A stretch of DNA of 64,000 nt, from NCBI RefSeq assembly GCF_002797355.1, contig NZ_KZ454939.1, forward strand, positions 1,273,828 through 1,337,827, read 5' to 3'. The notes under the pieces were generated by a model. It was not told the DNA's origin. It worked only from the letters and a program-made list of their open reading frames with translations, and ran no database searches. The translations under genes were made by a program, and so were the position numbers. Source of the stretch: Bacillus xiapuensis. GTDB taxonomy: Bacteria > Bacillota > Bacilli > Bacillales > Domibacillaceae. Positions 26,184-34,963 of the stretch are shown piece by piece (within the stretch, counting starts at the first letter, position 1; the number at the start of each line of letters is the position of its first letter).

Positions 26184-26306
26184 ATGATAAAACTTTTATA
26201 TAAGCGCATGAAGACAGCCTTGAATCCGGTTATCAAAGGGATGTTCACCAGGCTGGAAATATTCCTGACAGGCGTTGAATCGGGTGGTGAAGTACATGTT
26301 AATTGA
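26184..26306 (+). CDS. Small ORF overlapping the ABC ATPase gene
   Basis: Forty residues from ATG 26184 (or 43 from ATG 26175), preceded by GAAAGGA. The peptide MIKLLYKRMKTALNPVIKGM ... is basic and amphipathic in its first half. Its last 11 bases overlap the ATPase start at 26296, an arrangement that would couple translation. It could be a small peptide handled by the transporter, a leader, or chance. I recognise no family. Confidence 0.35.
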   Translation: MIKLLYKRMKTALNPVIKGMFTRLEIFLTGVESGGEVHVN

Positions 26307-26949
26307 AGCCCAAAACATTTCGGCAGCAATAGGTGGGCGGCTTGTACTTGACGGTGAGTCCGTTCAGTGCAAGCCCGGTATCATGACAGCCCTCGTTGGC
26401 GCAAGTGGATCTGGGAAAACGACTCTCCTTCACTGCCTCGGATTATTGCTTCCGGTGAATAAGGGAAGCATCCTGATTGACGGGAACGATGTCACAAGGT
26501 GCGGCACCGCGTCACGACGCCGGTTCTGGCGAGATCATGCGGCATTCGTACTTCAGGATTATGGCATTATGGATGAGGAGTCAGTTGCCTTCAATGTCAC
26601 TATGAAGGCGAGCATCATAGGAAGGCGTGTCTCAGGAAACAAAGAACGGTTGCTGCATTCACTTGACCAGACAGGTCTTAAAGGCCGGGAAAATGAGTTG
26701 GCTGGACATCTGAGCGGAGGAGAGAAACAGCGTCTTGCCTTGTCTCGTGCTATCTATAAAGATGCTCATATCCTGTTTGTTGATGAACCGACTGCTTCAC
26801 TGGATGCAACTAACCGTCGAATGGTCATCGCATTGCTTGCGGACTTTGCTGCGCGTGGCCGGACGGTCATCGTGTCTACGCATGATTCTGAGATGATTGC
26901 TGCGTGCGGCGCGATGCATCAGATCGGTTCGAGCAGTTCATCACATTAA
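26296..26949 (+). CDS. ABC transporter ATP-binding protein (bacteriocin-exporter/MacB-like type)
   Basis: A 217-aa ATPase: Walker A VGASGSGKTT (about residue 35), Q-loop in VLQDYGIMDEE, signature LSGGEKQRLALSRA (about 137) and Walker B HILFVDEPTASLDA (about 157), with the switch His in VSTHDSEM. Length and layout fit the LolD/MacB-like group, which includes the ATPases found with lactococcin-972-type systems. ATG at 26296 has GGGTGGTGA before it. Its probable membrane partner is the 659-aa protein two genes downstream. Confidence 0.85.
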   Translation: MLIEAQNISAAIGGRLVLDGESVQCKPGIMTALVGASGSGKTTLLHCLGLLLPVNKGSILIDGNDVTRCGTASRRRFWRDHAAFVLQDYGIMDEESVAFNVTMKASIIGRRVSGNKERLLHSLDQTGLKGRENELAGHLSGGEKQRLALSRAIYKDAHILFVDEPTASLDATNRRMVIALLADFAARGRTVIVSTHDSEMIAACGAMHQIGSSSSSH

Positions 26950-26977
26950 TTAAAAAAGAATTATGAGGAGGATACTT

Positions 26978-27337
26978 TTGAAATCAACTTCGAAGATGAT
27001 TATCAGTGTCGTTGTGGGTTTACTGCTGTCAGGAGGAGCATATGCGTATCTAAACGGCTGGATAACAGCATCACCAAAAGATACACATCCGCCGTGCGGC
27101 CAGCTGCCGAGCGTTTCAGAAGCCGCCGTTGCTTTAGAAAATCATGAACGTTTTGCCAAGGAAATAGAAAAGCTGGGGGATGGGGTTAAAGTGGAAGTAG
27201 TCAAGCCGTGTCCAGACCATCAAGACCGCGGACTTGTCCAGGTGAGCTATAATTCGAAATCAGAACATGATGCTATCAGCAAGCTGCTTACTCGCAACGA
27301 AGGATTTGGGGTTCCAGTACATTTGGTGAAGCGCTAA
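26978..27337 (+). CDS. Membrane-anchored small extracytoplasmic protein, function unknown
   Basis: A 119-aa protein with one N-terminal hydrophobic segment (about residues 7-26, ending GGAYAYLN). It could be a signal peptide or an anchor. An about 90-residue outside domain follows, with two Cys (in HPPCGQ and KPCPDHQ) that could form a disulfide, and a C-terminal SKSEHDAISKLLTRNEGFGVPVHL segment. TTG at 26978 is chosen because GAGGAGG (26965-26971) lies six bases upstream; the ATG at 26963 would start inside the ribosome site region. It sits between the ATPase and the membrane protein, so a role in the same system is inferred. Confidence 0.7.
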   Translation: MKSTSKMIISVVVGLLLSGGAYAYLNGWITASPKDTHPPCGQLPSVSEAAVALENHERFAKEIEKLGDGVKVEVVKPCPDHQDRGLVQVSYNSKSEHDAISKLLTRNEGFGVPVHLVKR

Positions 27338-27468
27338 CACTGTCTTGTGGCCAATCGTGCTAAATAGGAACATTTGCTTTTATATAAGACTGGCTCGCCT
27401 GAATTTATGCCGAATCCAAACAGCAGCTAATGAGTAAACGTTTCAATAAGAAAGGAGGGAATGAGGAG

Positions 27469-29448
27469 ATGAACAGGCATAAACGTATTATAGTAATGGT
27501 TTCAGGCGCATTGTTTGCTTTGCTTGCTCTGTTAGCCGGAATCATTACCGATCTGAATGATAGAGAGTTTCCGCAGGCTATCGGAAGCAAGAGCATGCTT
27601 AACATTAGCTTCGCGGAAACGGAATTCTCTATCAATGAAGCGTTTTCCAAGTTAGAAGAACTCAATGAACGTCTAGATCTTGGACTGGTCAAAATCACTC
27701 CAGATCTCGCTGGCGATCAAGAGGGCAAGGTGTTTGCTGCGCTTAACAATGAAGCGCTACCCGATAAATTTACCTGGTTTAGTAGCAACGATACAGGCAA
27801 GATTGTTGGGAAAGAGCGGCTTTCCAATTCCTATCCCGATGGATTATATCTCGTGACAGGCAACCCTGTTCGTTTGGGTGAATTTGAGGATGCTTTGAAA
27901 GATGCGGGGGTAGAGATTACCCGCAGGGACGCCGCCATCTTGGATAGTCTTATGTTCGTGGTACAGGAAAGAGGATTTACAACCGTAATTCTCGCCTCAT
28001 TGGCGCTCGTTTCATCGCTGGCCTTGTTCTGGCTCTCAGTTAGGGCGCGTGGACGTGCGATTCGAGTTCTGGGCGGCTCTCCAACTGTGCGGATTCAGAT
28101 GCAGGATCTTACAGATTTTTGTGGGGCGCTGCTCGTTTCGGCAGGAATTGTCGCTTTAGCTGCAGCAGGCTATGTGGGTGTTTTTCATGGCTGGATGTAC
28201 GTCGGTACCTTTCTCAAAGCCCTATTCATTCTTCAATTTGTAGTTATTGCCATATCCATGCTAGCTGCGCTTATTATGTCAGCCTCTGCGTGGCCGAGTG
28301 CTGTCATGCTTGCCACTAGACAACCAGCTGTAAAAAGCTTGCGTTCGGCGGCGTTTGTGATCCAGGCGCTAACATTTGTTTTAGTGGTGTCTATGGCTTC
28401 TCTTGCTTGGTCTGCATATAAACACTCGTCTGCCAAGGCGGCCGAAATGGAGCAGTGGAAGAAGCTTGCAGAACAAGTGTCAATCGTGTTTGCAACAGAC
28501 ATGGATGAAATGGATCGCATGGAGTCAATGATCGGCGAGATGACAAAGGATGCGGAATCCAAGAGAGTTGCAGCACTCTCCTACACTTACACTAAAAAAA
28601 TGTGGCCATCGGTTGATTTTGGCAAGTACTCCGCCGTCTCTTTCGTAAACCAGCGCTGGCTTGACTTAGTCGCTATGGGGACGGAGCAGCCGCTTTTAAC
28701 GCCAGTTTCACGTCACAACATTTCAGAAGATTTAGTTCGCGAACTCCGGGAAGAGATGAATATATTGTCAAGGAAAGAGCATTCCAATCATATAGTTAAG
28801 CAATTAAAATTTCTTCAACCAGTTGAGGGATTCCAACTTCCAGTGGCTCAAGGGGGAGCAGGAGAAAGTCTTCACTTTGGCGATGATGTTCTGCTCGCTG
28901 TCATTCCCTCACTGTCCGACACCTTTAATGATTTTACCTTGACATCTATGATCTCAAGTGGCAACGTAGTGTTCACTGGTGCAGCTGCTGCACAACAACT
29001 ATTAGAAACACACAGTCTTGATGTACAGGCGCTACGCGATCGCGGTATTCAAGGGGAACTGAAAGTTGTTTACATTGCCGAAGAGGGCCTATTGCGAGCT
29101 CAGTTCGCAGCATATCTTGTGTGGCTGCAGAATCTTTCGCTGCTTGCACTGATGATTGCTTTCAGTGTAGCTACTGCAATCAGTGCGCTGATTACCGCAA
29201 CATTACAGGCGAAGCGCGATTTCCCATTGCGGCTGGCAGGCCGGTCTTGGATGCGAATTTTCCAAAGCCGCGTGATCAAGGAACTATTTGTTGGGGGCAT
29301 ACTCGCGGTTATTGTTGTCATCCTGCAAAGACCTAATGAAATAGGTATTGTACTTGTAGCTATGGCATATGGATTGCTTATTGTACCGCTGTCCCATCTG
29401 TTTGCAGTACGTTGGTGTTTTAATGGAGTTAGTAAACGCAGGATTTAA
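27469..29448 (+). CDS. Multi-pass membrane protein, bacteriocin-associated type
   Basis: A 659-aa protein: one N-terminal helix (about 8-28), an outside domain to about 165, a bundle of four helices (about 170-325), a second outside domain (about 330-545), then three helices to the C-terminus. This FtsX/MacB-like layout and the length match the 'bacteriocin-associated integral membrane protein' family that pairs with small ABC ATPases. The match is from architecture and recall, not a search. ATG at 27469 stands nine bases after AAAGGAGGG. It is followed by a terminator and closes the module. Confidence 0.65.
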   Translation: MNRHKRIIVMVSGALFALLALLAGIITDLNDREFPQAIGSKSMLNISFAETEFSINEAFSKLEELNERLDLGLVKITPDLAGDQEGKVFAALNNEALPDKFTWFSSNDTGKIVGKERLSNSYPDGLYLVTGNPVRLGEFEDALKDAGVEITRRDAAILDSLMFVVQERGFTTVILASLALVSSLALFWLSVRARGRAIRVLGGSPTVRIQMQDLTDFCGALLVSAGIVALAAAGYVGVFHGWMYVGTFLKALFILQFVVIAISMLAALIMSASAWPSAVMLATRQPAVKSLRSAAFVIQALTFVLVVSMASLAWSAYKHSSAKAAEMEQWKKLAEQVSIVFATDMDEMDRMESMIGEMTKDAESKRVAALSYTYTKKMWPSVDFGKYSAVSFVNQRWLDLVAMGTEQPLLTPVSRHNISEDLVRELREEMNILSRKEHSNHIVKQLKFLQPVEGFQLPVAQGGAGESLHFGDDVLLAVIPSLSDTFNDFTLTSMISSGNVVFTGAAAAQQLLETHSLDVQALRDRGIQGELKVVYIAEEGLLRAQFAAYLVWLQNLSLLALMIAFSVATAISALITATLQAKRDFPLRLAGRSWMRIFQSRVIKELFVGGILAVIVVILQRPNEIGIVLVAMAYGLLIVPLSHLFAVRWCFNGVSKRRI

Positions 29449-29472
29449 TGAAAGATTATTAGAGTTCAATTC

Positions 29473-29518
29473 CGAAGCCCGGTTTCTTACTTAGAATGTT
29501 GAGAAATCGGGCTTTCTG
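29473..29518 (+). terminator. Terminator after the membrane-protein gene
   Basis: GAAGCCCGGTTTCT pairs with AGAAATCGGGCTTTC across a 14-base loop; TTTCTGAT follows. Confidence 0.75.
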
Positions 29519-29773
29519 ATATTTATAGTATAAAAAAATCCGAGTGCGACCGCTGCAGCCGGCTGCCGAATGTAAGGAAATAATTCAAGATCCGGAGAAA
29601 GAATCTATTATGTTCCTGGAGGGAAGTCATGTCAGCAAAAAGATAAAGTGAGCCTTTTCTGTCATCTCCCACTGATGACAAGAAGAACAAAGGTTAACAT
29701 CACAACGCTTTGTAAGCTGCAGGTGCCGTGTTTCCTGCTTTCCTTCTTTATTTTTGAAGGGCCTCTTCCATGC

Positions 29774-29801
29774 GGGGTAAACACACAGGACTGTTTGCCC
29801 C
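29774..29801. promoter_or_regulatory. Ten-bp stem-loop upstream of a small gene
   Basis: GGGGTAAACA and TGTTTGCCCC pair (one G-T) around an eight-base loop, about 70 bases before the 46-aa gene. No T run follows, so it is more likely an operator or mRNA element than a terminator. The rest of 29519-29869 shows no gene. Confidence 0.45.
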
Positions 29802-29869
29802 ATCAAGCACTTTTTGGGGAATTTCGCATAAGATGTGGTGTCAACATATATGTGAAAGGAGAGGGAAAA

Positions 29870-30010
29870 ATGGCAAAGGAAAAGCAGCCAGAAAAAAGAC
29901 ATGAAATGTCCGAGGAAGAGTGGGAGGAATTAATGCGTCGCCGCCATGAATTTTGGTGGGGGAAACGTCGTCCGGCTCCTCCAAGCAAAGAAGAAAAAGA
30001 GCGTGAATAG
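29870..30010 (+). CDS. Small charged protein, function unknown
   Basis: A 46-aa hydrophilic protein (MAKEKQPEKRHEMSEEEWEE ... FWWGKRRPAPPSKEEKERE) with alternating acidic and basic stretches and a central Trp pair. An excellent ribosome site, AAAGGAGAGGG, precedes ATG, and a strong terminator follows, so it is very probably a real gene although the family is not recognised. It converges with the ftsH-like gene. Confidence 0.7.
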   Translation: MAKEKQPEKRHEMSEEEWEELMRRRHEFWWGKRRPAPPSKEEKERE

Positions 30011-30021
30011 AAAGGCATAAA

Positions 30022-30062
30022 GAAAGCACCTGTCTCTCTTTCGAAGATTCAGGTGCTTTTTG
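30022..30062. terminator. Bidirectional terminator between the small gene and the ftsH-like gene
   Basis: GAAAGCACCTG pairs with CAGGTGCTTTT, flanked by A- and T-rich sequence. Confidence 0.88.
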
Positions 30063-30071
30063 GTTATACAG

Positions 30072-31796
30072 CTAAGCGATGACCAGCCCTTCTTTGTCCC
30101 GTACGATTTGCTCGACTTCGGAGCCTTCCAGCGTTTCTTCCTTTAATAAAGCATCGACTAAACGCTGGAATTGTGGCTGATGCTCGGAGATAATGCTTTC
30201 TGAGAGTGCAAGAGCTTTCTGAAACAGCTCCTGCATTTTTGTTTCGCGTTCCACCTTATGAAAAGTTAAGGTGAAACCATCTTGCAGCATGCCGGTATCG
30301 ACCATCTGCTCGATCATTTTTTTCGCTTGCTGCACATCACCGCTGACGCCAATGCTGTGTTCACCAAGAACCATCCGTTCCGCTACGCCGCCTGAAAGAA
30401 TCATAGCCACCTGATCAAGCAGTTCACTCACAGTGGATAAATGAAGCTCTTTCGGAATGGGGGCGACATATCCAAGGGCTTGACCTCTCGGAATAATCGT
30501 CGCTTTTCTAACGGATCCGGGCTTTGTCACAGCGGCGACAAGAGCATGACCGGCCTCATGGATTGCTACTCTGCGCTTCGTCTCAGGATCATTTAAAGTT
30601 CGGGATGTGCTGCCGAGAATAATGCGGTCCAGCGCATTATGGATATCAGCTTTTTCAATCATTTTCCGGCCGTTTCGCAGGGCGTTCCTGCTGGCTGTTT
30701 CAAATAATGATTGAAGGTCAGCTCCGGAAAAGCCGGATGTGCTTTCCGCAAGTTCTTCCAGGCTTGCGGCGACATCTTCAGCTAAATGCTTTCCTTTCGT
30801 GTGAATGTCCATAATTTCTTTGCGTCCTTTCGTATCCGGCAGCGGGACAAGGAAAGAAAAGTCGATTCGGCCAGGACGCAGAAACGCCTCATCAAGCAGG
30901 TCCTTTCTATTGGTGGCTGCGATGAATAAAATATTATCATTCGCATGGCCGCCGTCAAGCTGAACAAGCAGCTCGGTCAAAGTCTTTTCGGCTTCTTCTC
31001 CGCCGTGCGCTTTTCTGCGGGCGGCCAGCGCATCGACTTCGTCAATAAAGATCACCGCAGGCTTTTGTTTCCGCGCTTGTTCAAACAAGCTGCGCACCCG
31101 CGAAGCTCCCACTCCGACAAACAGTTCAGTGAAGGCCGATCCGCTTGCTGAAAAGAAATGGGCATTTAATTCTTTTGCAATGGCTTGAGCAAGCAGCGTT
31201 TTACCTGTGCCGGGAGGTCCGTAAAATAAAATTCCTTTCGGCGGCTTCAGGCCAATTTCAGCTGACTGCTTCGGATCCTTAAATATCGAAAGCGTCTGCA
31301 TAATTTCTTCCTTCATTTCCTTAGAGAGACCGCCTACATCGTTGAGCGTAATAGAAGGAAGCGGTCTGGCCTTAGATAAGCTCTTTTTCATGGACTTGCT
31401 CGTTCCGCTTTTGCTTTTCTTATAAGCAATCGAAGAAGCGGCAATGATCAGAAGAAGGACACCGCCAATAATCCAGTTATCGTAGGGGCCTTTATTGGAA
31501 TAGGAATATTTAATATTATATGTCTCCACCAAGCGGTCTACTGATTGACTTCCCGGTGAAATATGTGAAATGTACTGGCCGTCTTTTGTGGTGAGATACA
31601 GCGTGCCATCCGATTTTTCTTGGAGCGCCACTTGTTCTCCCCCTTGTTCTTGAATCGTTTTTTCCATTGACGAGTAAGGGATGGTGACGGCCTTGTCCAT
31701 GTTTTTCGCAAACCAAATGAATCCAGCGGCAATGATCAGAAGTATTACAAAAAGCAGAAATACTTTTCTCATCAATTTGGATGTGGAATTCAACAA
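30072..31796 (-). CDS. FtsH-like ATP-dependent membrane metalloprotease, short paralogue
   Basis: A 574-aa membrane AAA+ protease. Two N-terminal helices (about 8-30 and 104-122) bracket a small outside domain. The AAA module has GPPGTGKT (about 192), VIFIDEVDAL (about 247) and the arginine-finger segment FLRPGRID (about 300). The zinc protease has HEAGHA (about 413) and a distal GD in VSGDVQQA (about 488). It is shorter than the usual Bacillus FtsH (about 640 aa) and lacks the long acidic C-terminus, so it is probably a second, specialised copy. TTG at 31796 is chosen because GAAGGAG lies six bases upstream. It is divergent from fetAB. Confidence 0.88.
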   Translation of the reverse strand: MLNSTSKLMRKVFLLFVILLIIAAGFIWFAKNMDKAVTIPYSSMEKTIQEQGGEQVALQEKSDGTLYLTTKDGQYISHISPGSQSVDRLVETYNIKYSYSNKGPYDNWIIGGVLLLIIAASSIAYKKSKSGTSKSMKKSLSKARPLPSITLNDVGGLSKEMKEEIMQTLSIFKDPKQSAEIGLKPPKGILFYGPPGTGKTLLAQAIAKELNAHFFSASGSAFTELFVGVGASRVRSLFEQARKQKPAVIFIDEVDALAARRKAHGGEEAEKTLTELLVQLDGGHANDNILFIAATNRKDLLDEAFLRPGRIDFSFLVPLPDTKGRKEIMDIHTKGKHLAEDVAASLEELAESTSGFSGADLQSLFETASRNALRNGRKMIEKADIHNALDRIILGSTSRTLNDPETKRRVAIHEAGHALVAAVTKPGSVRKATIIPRGQALGYVAPIPKELHLSTVSELLDQVAMILSGGVAERMVLGEHSIGVSGDVQQAKKMIEQMVDTGMLQDGFTLTFHKVERETKMQELFQKALALSESIISEHQPQFQRLVDALLKEETLEGSEVEQIVRDKEGLVIA

Positions 31797-32078
31797 CTTC
31801 AACTCCTTCAATAATATATATCTATTATAAATGTTTGAAATTAGTTATAAATAGGTAATAAGTTGTGTATGTTTTGGAAAATAAAAGAATTCGTTTGTGT
31901 ATCACGGCGGATATTCGATTAATTCGGATAAAGATGTTATATATTAATAAGAGACGGAAATAGGAGGGTGGACAGCGGGGCACGCATACAGGGCAGAATG
32001 CTTTGATTTCGGCAAACCTATTTGGAAAAAGTGTGCGTGAGATGTCCGGATATATTGAGGAGCGGTGGTGTTAGGCAG

Positions 32079-32831
32079 ATGAAAGAGGAAAAGGAAACGG
32101 CTGCGGTCGAGTTTAAACAAGTAGAGAAATATTATCAAAATAAGGAACAGAAGGTGCTGAACGGAGTGTCTGGCAGCGTTCCAAAGGGCAGCATTTTAAC
32201 GCTTGTCGGCCCGTCAGGATCGGGGAAAAGCACGCTTTTATCCCTTTGTAACTTACTTATCACTCCTGATGCCGGTCAAGTATGGATAAACGGCAAAGAG
32301 GTGCGCAGTTGGGACGTCAATCAATTGCGCAAATATGTAGGCCTAGCCTTTCAAAGCGGCACCATGCTTCCGGGAACGGTGGAAGATAATATTGTTCATG
32401 CGGCCCGCTTGCATCATTTTGAAATCGACCGTGTAGAAAAATTTATGGAGCGAGTGCATTTGCCAACCAGCTTGCTAAAGCAAAATGCGCAAGAGCTTTC
32501 CGGCGGTCAAAAGCAGCGGGTCGCGCTCGCACGCACATTAGTGAACCCGTCGGCTATATTATTATTGGACGAGATTACATCGGCATTGGATATTTCAGCA
32601 GCCCGTGAAATAGAACAATTAATTAGCGATATCCATGAGCGCGATCAAAAGACTATTTTATGGGTGACTCATGATTTAGACCAGGCGAAGCGGATGGGCG
32701 AATGGACTTGGCTGCTCGCAGAAGGGCAAGTGGTAGAAGCGGCGGATACGCATTCTTTTTTTCATCACCCAAAAGAGGAGCTTACATACCGTTTTTTGCG
32801 TGGTGAGCTGTCAGGAGGGCAGCGTTCATGA
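32079..32831 (+). CDS. fetA: ABC transporter ATP-binding protein FetA (YbbL/YjkB type)
   Basis: A 250-aa ATPase with Walker A GPSGSGKST (about residue 45), the Q-loop in LAFQSGTMLPGTVEDN, signature LSGGQKQRVALART (about 142) and Walker B ILLLDEITSALD (about 162). It pairs with the UPF0014 membrane protein that follows, overlapping by four bases. In E. coli FetAB exports iron and helps against peroxide stress; metal export is inferred here. The start ATG follows GGTGGTG. Transcription diverges from the ftsH-like gene. Confidence 0.85.
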   Translation: MKEEKETAAVEFKQVEKYYQNKEQKVLNGVSGSVPKGSILTLVGPSGSGKSTLLSLCNLLITPDAGQVWINGKEVRSWDVNQLRKYVGLAFQSGTMLPGTVEDNIVHAARLHHFEIDRVEKFMERVHLPTSLLKQNAQELSGGQKQRVALARTLVNPSAILLLDEITSALDISAAREIEQLISDIHERDQKTILWVTHDLDQAKRMGEWTWLLAEGQVVEAADTHSFFHHPKEELTYRFLRGELSGGQRS

Positions 32832-33595
32832 GTATGATTACATTGTCTTTTGCTTTTGTTTTCGTCATGTTAGCAATTACTTTATCCAAAAGCTTGCGCC
32901 TAGGGCTCGAGAAGGATTTACTTATCGCTGCCGCCCGGGCAACGGTTCAGCTGCTGTTTATCGGGTTTGTTCTCTCTTTTATATTTTCAGCTGATCATCC
33001 GATATTTATCATTATGATGATCATGGTGATGATTGGTGTAGCCGCTCGCAATGTCATGAAGCGCGGCAACGGATTTTCTGGAGTGGGGGTAAGAGTGACG
33101 GTTACCATCGCCGTGATTGAACTGATTTCCATGATCTTTCTTTTAGGTCTTCACATTATTCCGCCCGCACCGAGGTACGTGATCCCAATAAGCGGAATGA
33201 TTATCGGAAGCTCCATGGTCATATGCAGTTTGCTGCTCAACCGCCTGCAGGCTGAAATTTATTCGAGAAAAGAGGAAGTCCTCGTTACGCTTTCTTTAGG
33301 AGGCACGCCGAAGCAAGCGATGCAATGGATTATGAAAGATGCCATCCGCTCAAGCATGATTCCGTCCATTGATTCAGCGAAGACGATTGGATTAGTCCAG
33401 CTTCCCGGGATGATGACAGGACAAATTATCGCGGGAGCCGATCCGGTTCAAGCTGTCCGCTACCAAATTATTATCGTATTTACCTTTCTGGCTACAGCGG
33501 CGCTGACAAGCATTATTTTAGGCTTGCTTGTCTATCCTCATTTATTTAATGAGCACCAGCAATTAATTCTGAAGGAAGAAAAGGGAAAAAGATGA
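32828..33595 (+). CDS. fetB: UPF0014 family ABC permease FetB (YbbM/YjkA type)
   Basis: A 255-aa membrane protein with about seven helices. Family features include AAARATVQLLFIGFVL (about residues 34-49), a conserved stretch SLGGTPKQAMQWIMKDAIRSSMIPSIDSAKTIGLVQLPGMMTGQIIAGADP (about 157-207) and a final helix at about 220-240. ATGA overlap couples it to fetA. The ligand is taken to be iron or another transition metal from E. coli FetAB; sequence alone does not show it. Confidence 0.88.
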   Translation: MSMITLSFAFVFVMLAITLSKSLRLGLEKDLLIAAARATVQLLFIGFVLSFIFSADHPIFIIMMIMVMIGVAARNVMKRGNGFSGVGVRVTVTIAVIELISMIFLLGLHIIPPAPRYVIPISGMIIGSSMVICSLLLNRLQAEIYSRKEEVLVTLSLGGTPKQAMQWIMKDAIRSSMIPSIDSAKTIGLVQLPGMMTGQIIAGADPVQAVRYQIIIVFTFLATAALTSIILGLLVYPHLFNEHQQLILKEEKGKR

Positions 33596-33650
33596 ATGTT
33601 TGCGATAGCGGGCTTGAGCCGGCGCTGCATCGAAAATTGGCGATAATGAG

Positions 33651-33684
33651 CAAAACACACGTTGGCGCTCAACGTGTGTTTTGC
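33651..33684 (+). terminator. Terminator after fetAB
   Basis: A perfect 14-bp stem from CAAAACACACGTTG to CAACGTGTGTTTTG around GCGCT, then TTTT. It can also serve the convergent small gene. Confidence 0.9.
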
Positions 33685-33687
33685 GTT

Positions 33688-33909
33688 TTACTGAGCCCGT
33701 GTTTGAATAAAAAAACAATCGTGATCCGTATAATAGATCGGCTTTTTGGCTGAACGCCGATCTAGCTCACAAAGCAAAGCTTTGTATTCCTTGATGGTAA
33801 GATCTCCTTGCATATAACTTTTTTGAATGTAATCAAGCAATTCATTGGCGTGGGCTGGTTTCCGTTTTTGGATTAAGATGAACTGGTAAATTAATTCCCC
33901 GATGTCCAT
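33688..33909 (-). CDS. Small YppF-like protein
   Basis: A 73-aa soluble protein (MDIGELIYQFILIQKRKPAH ... ELLDYIQKSYMQGDLTIKEYKALLCELDRRSAKKP) whose pattern recalls B. subtilis YppF, a short helical protein of unknown function. CAGGAG stands eight bases before ATG 33909; the frame can be extended by three codons over the ribosome site. The family call is from memory of the pattern. Confidence 0.6.
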   Translation of the reverse strand: MDIGELIYQFILIQKRKPAHANELLDYIQKSYMQGDLTIKEYKALLCELDRRSAKKPIYYTDHDCFFIQTRAQ

Positions 33910-34273
33910 GTTTATCACTCCTGCTTAATATCCTTTGTACTAAAATGATATCATGAAATATCATCCAGTTAACGGTAAATCGTTAGACAAATTCCAGCAA
34001 AGTTCTTTGGCGGCTATATAAAACGAAAAAAGAGCAAAGGCTGCCATCGCCACCTCCGGCTGCATTGCCTTTGTTTCCTATATCGTCAAAGCCTGAACAA
34101 ATTGGGCATATAAAGGCCGTGGCCTTCCCTTTAAACTTTGGGTTCCTCGTTATATTCTTGAAAATCCGACATGCAGGATAAAAACTGGGAGTATCCAGTA
34201 TTTTCCTGGCAAGTTTCACATTGAAAGGGGCAATCTAATGATGATGGGACGAATGCATAAAGGAGGGAAATGA

Positions 34274-34510
34274 ATGAGAAATCAACCAAAACCCGATGAT
34301 CGGGCGGATAATGTTGAGAAGCTTCAAGAAATGGTGCAAAACACGGAAGAAAACATTCATGAGGCAGAAGATTCCTTACAGTTTGCCACAGGCGAGCAGC
34401 GGCAGGCGATTGCAGCTAAAAATGAGCGCAGACAGCAAAGCATAGCAGCTTTTCAAGAGGAAATAAGCGACGAAGCTACTGCAAGAAGAAATGGATATCG
34501 AACAGAATAA
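34274..34510 (+). CDS. tlp: Small acid-soluble spore protein Tlp
   Basis: A 78-aa hydrophilic protein with the Tlp hallmarks PDDRADNVEKLQEMVQNTEENIHEAE near the start, and KNERRQQSIAAFQEEI and ARRNGYR near the end. Tlp is made in the forespore and found in the spore core. AAAGGAGGGA precedes ATG. In B. subtilis it lies beside citB and yneP; here it is separated from them by about 8 kb of other genes. No clear sigma-G promoter could be picked by eye. Confidence 0.93.
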   Translation: MRNQPKPDDRADNVEKLQEMVQNTEENIHEAEDSLQFATGEQRQAIAAKNERRQQSIAAFQEEISDEATARRNGYRTE

Positions 34511-34519
34511 CAGCAAAAC

Positions 34520-34547
34520 AGGGGCGTCTTTAGCACGTCCCTTTTCG
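34520..34547 (+). terminator. Terminator after tlp
   Basis: GGGGCGT/ACGTCCC (one G-T pair) with loop CTTTAGC, then TTTT. Confidence 0.75.
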
Positions 34548-34963
34548 ATTGGGATCTTTTCAAATCCCTAAAATCCGATTGTATTGTAGATTTGAAAAAA
34601 GGTTGATAAGTTTTAATAAGATTGGATCAAGAACATAGTTGACGAAGGATTTTTCTTTTGTACGGTTGATGTTGTAATCCTTTATTAGTACCGCCTTATT
34701 AAAGGGTCAGATTGTGGAAGGGTAGATTTGCGCAACATTATAAAATATACTTAAACCATTATCAGTAAAAACAATAAGGAGCTTGCCTGTAAGCAGCTTT
34801 TTCGGGGACGTGAACCCAAAAGCCCTCTTGGTATGATGCGGGGGTGTCAAAGCTCACCGATACTGGTGTTTATTAAGTAAAGCAGATTTTAAGAAATTTC
34901 GTGTAAAGGTAGTTTGCAAATCGGAGCTTTTTAAAACCTTACCCCATCTGCAAGGAGGAGAGA
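34548..34963. other. Intergenic stretch without a supported gene
   Basis: A/T-rich sequence between tlp and the DinB-like gene. No ORF with a ribosome site and no strong hairpin were found. Confidence 0.5.

Noticed and set aside
33983-34219. Minus-strand 78-codon ORF upstream of tlp
   Set aside because: Glycine-rich low-complexity middle and no ribosome site; no family resemblance.
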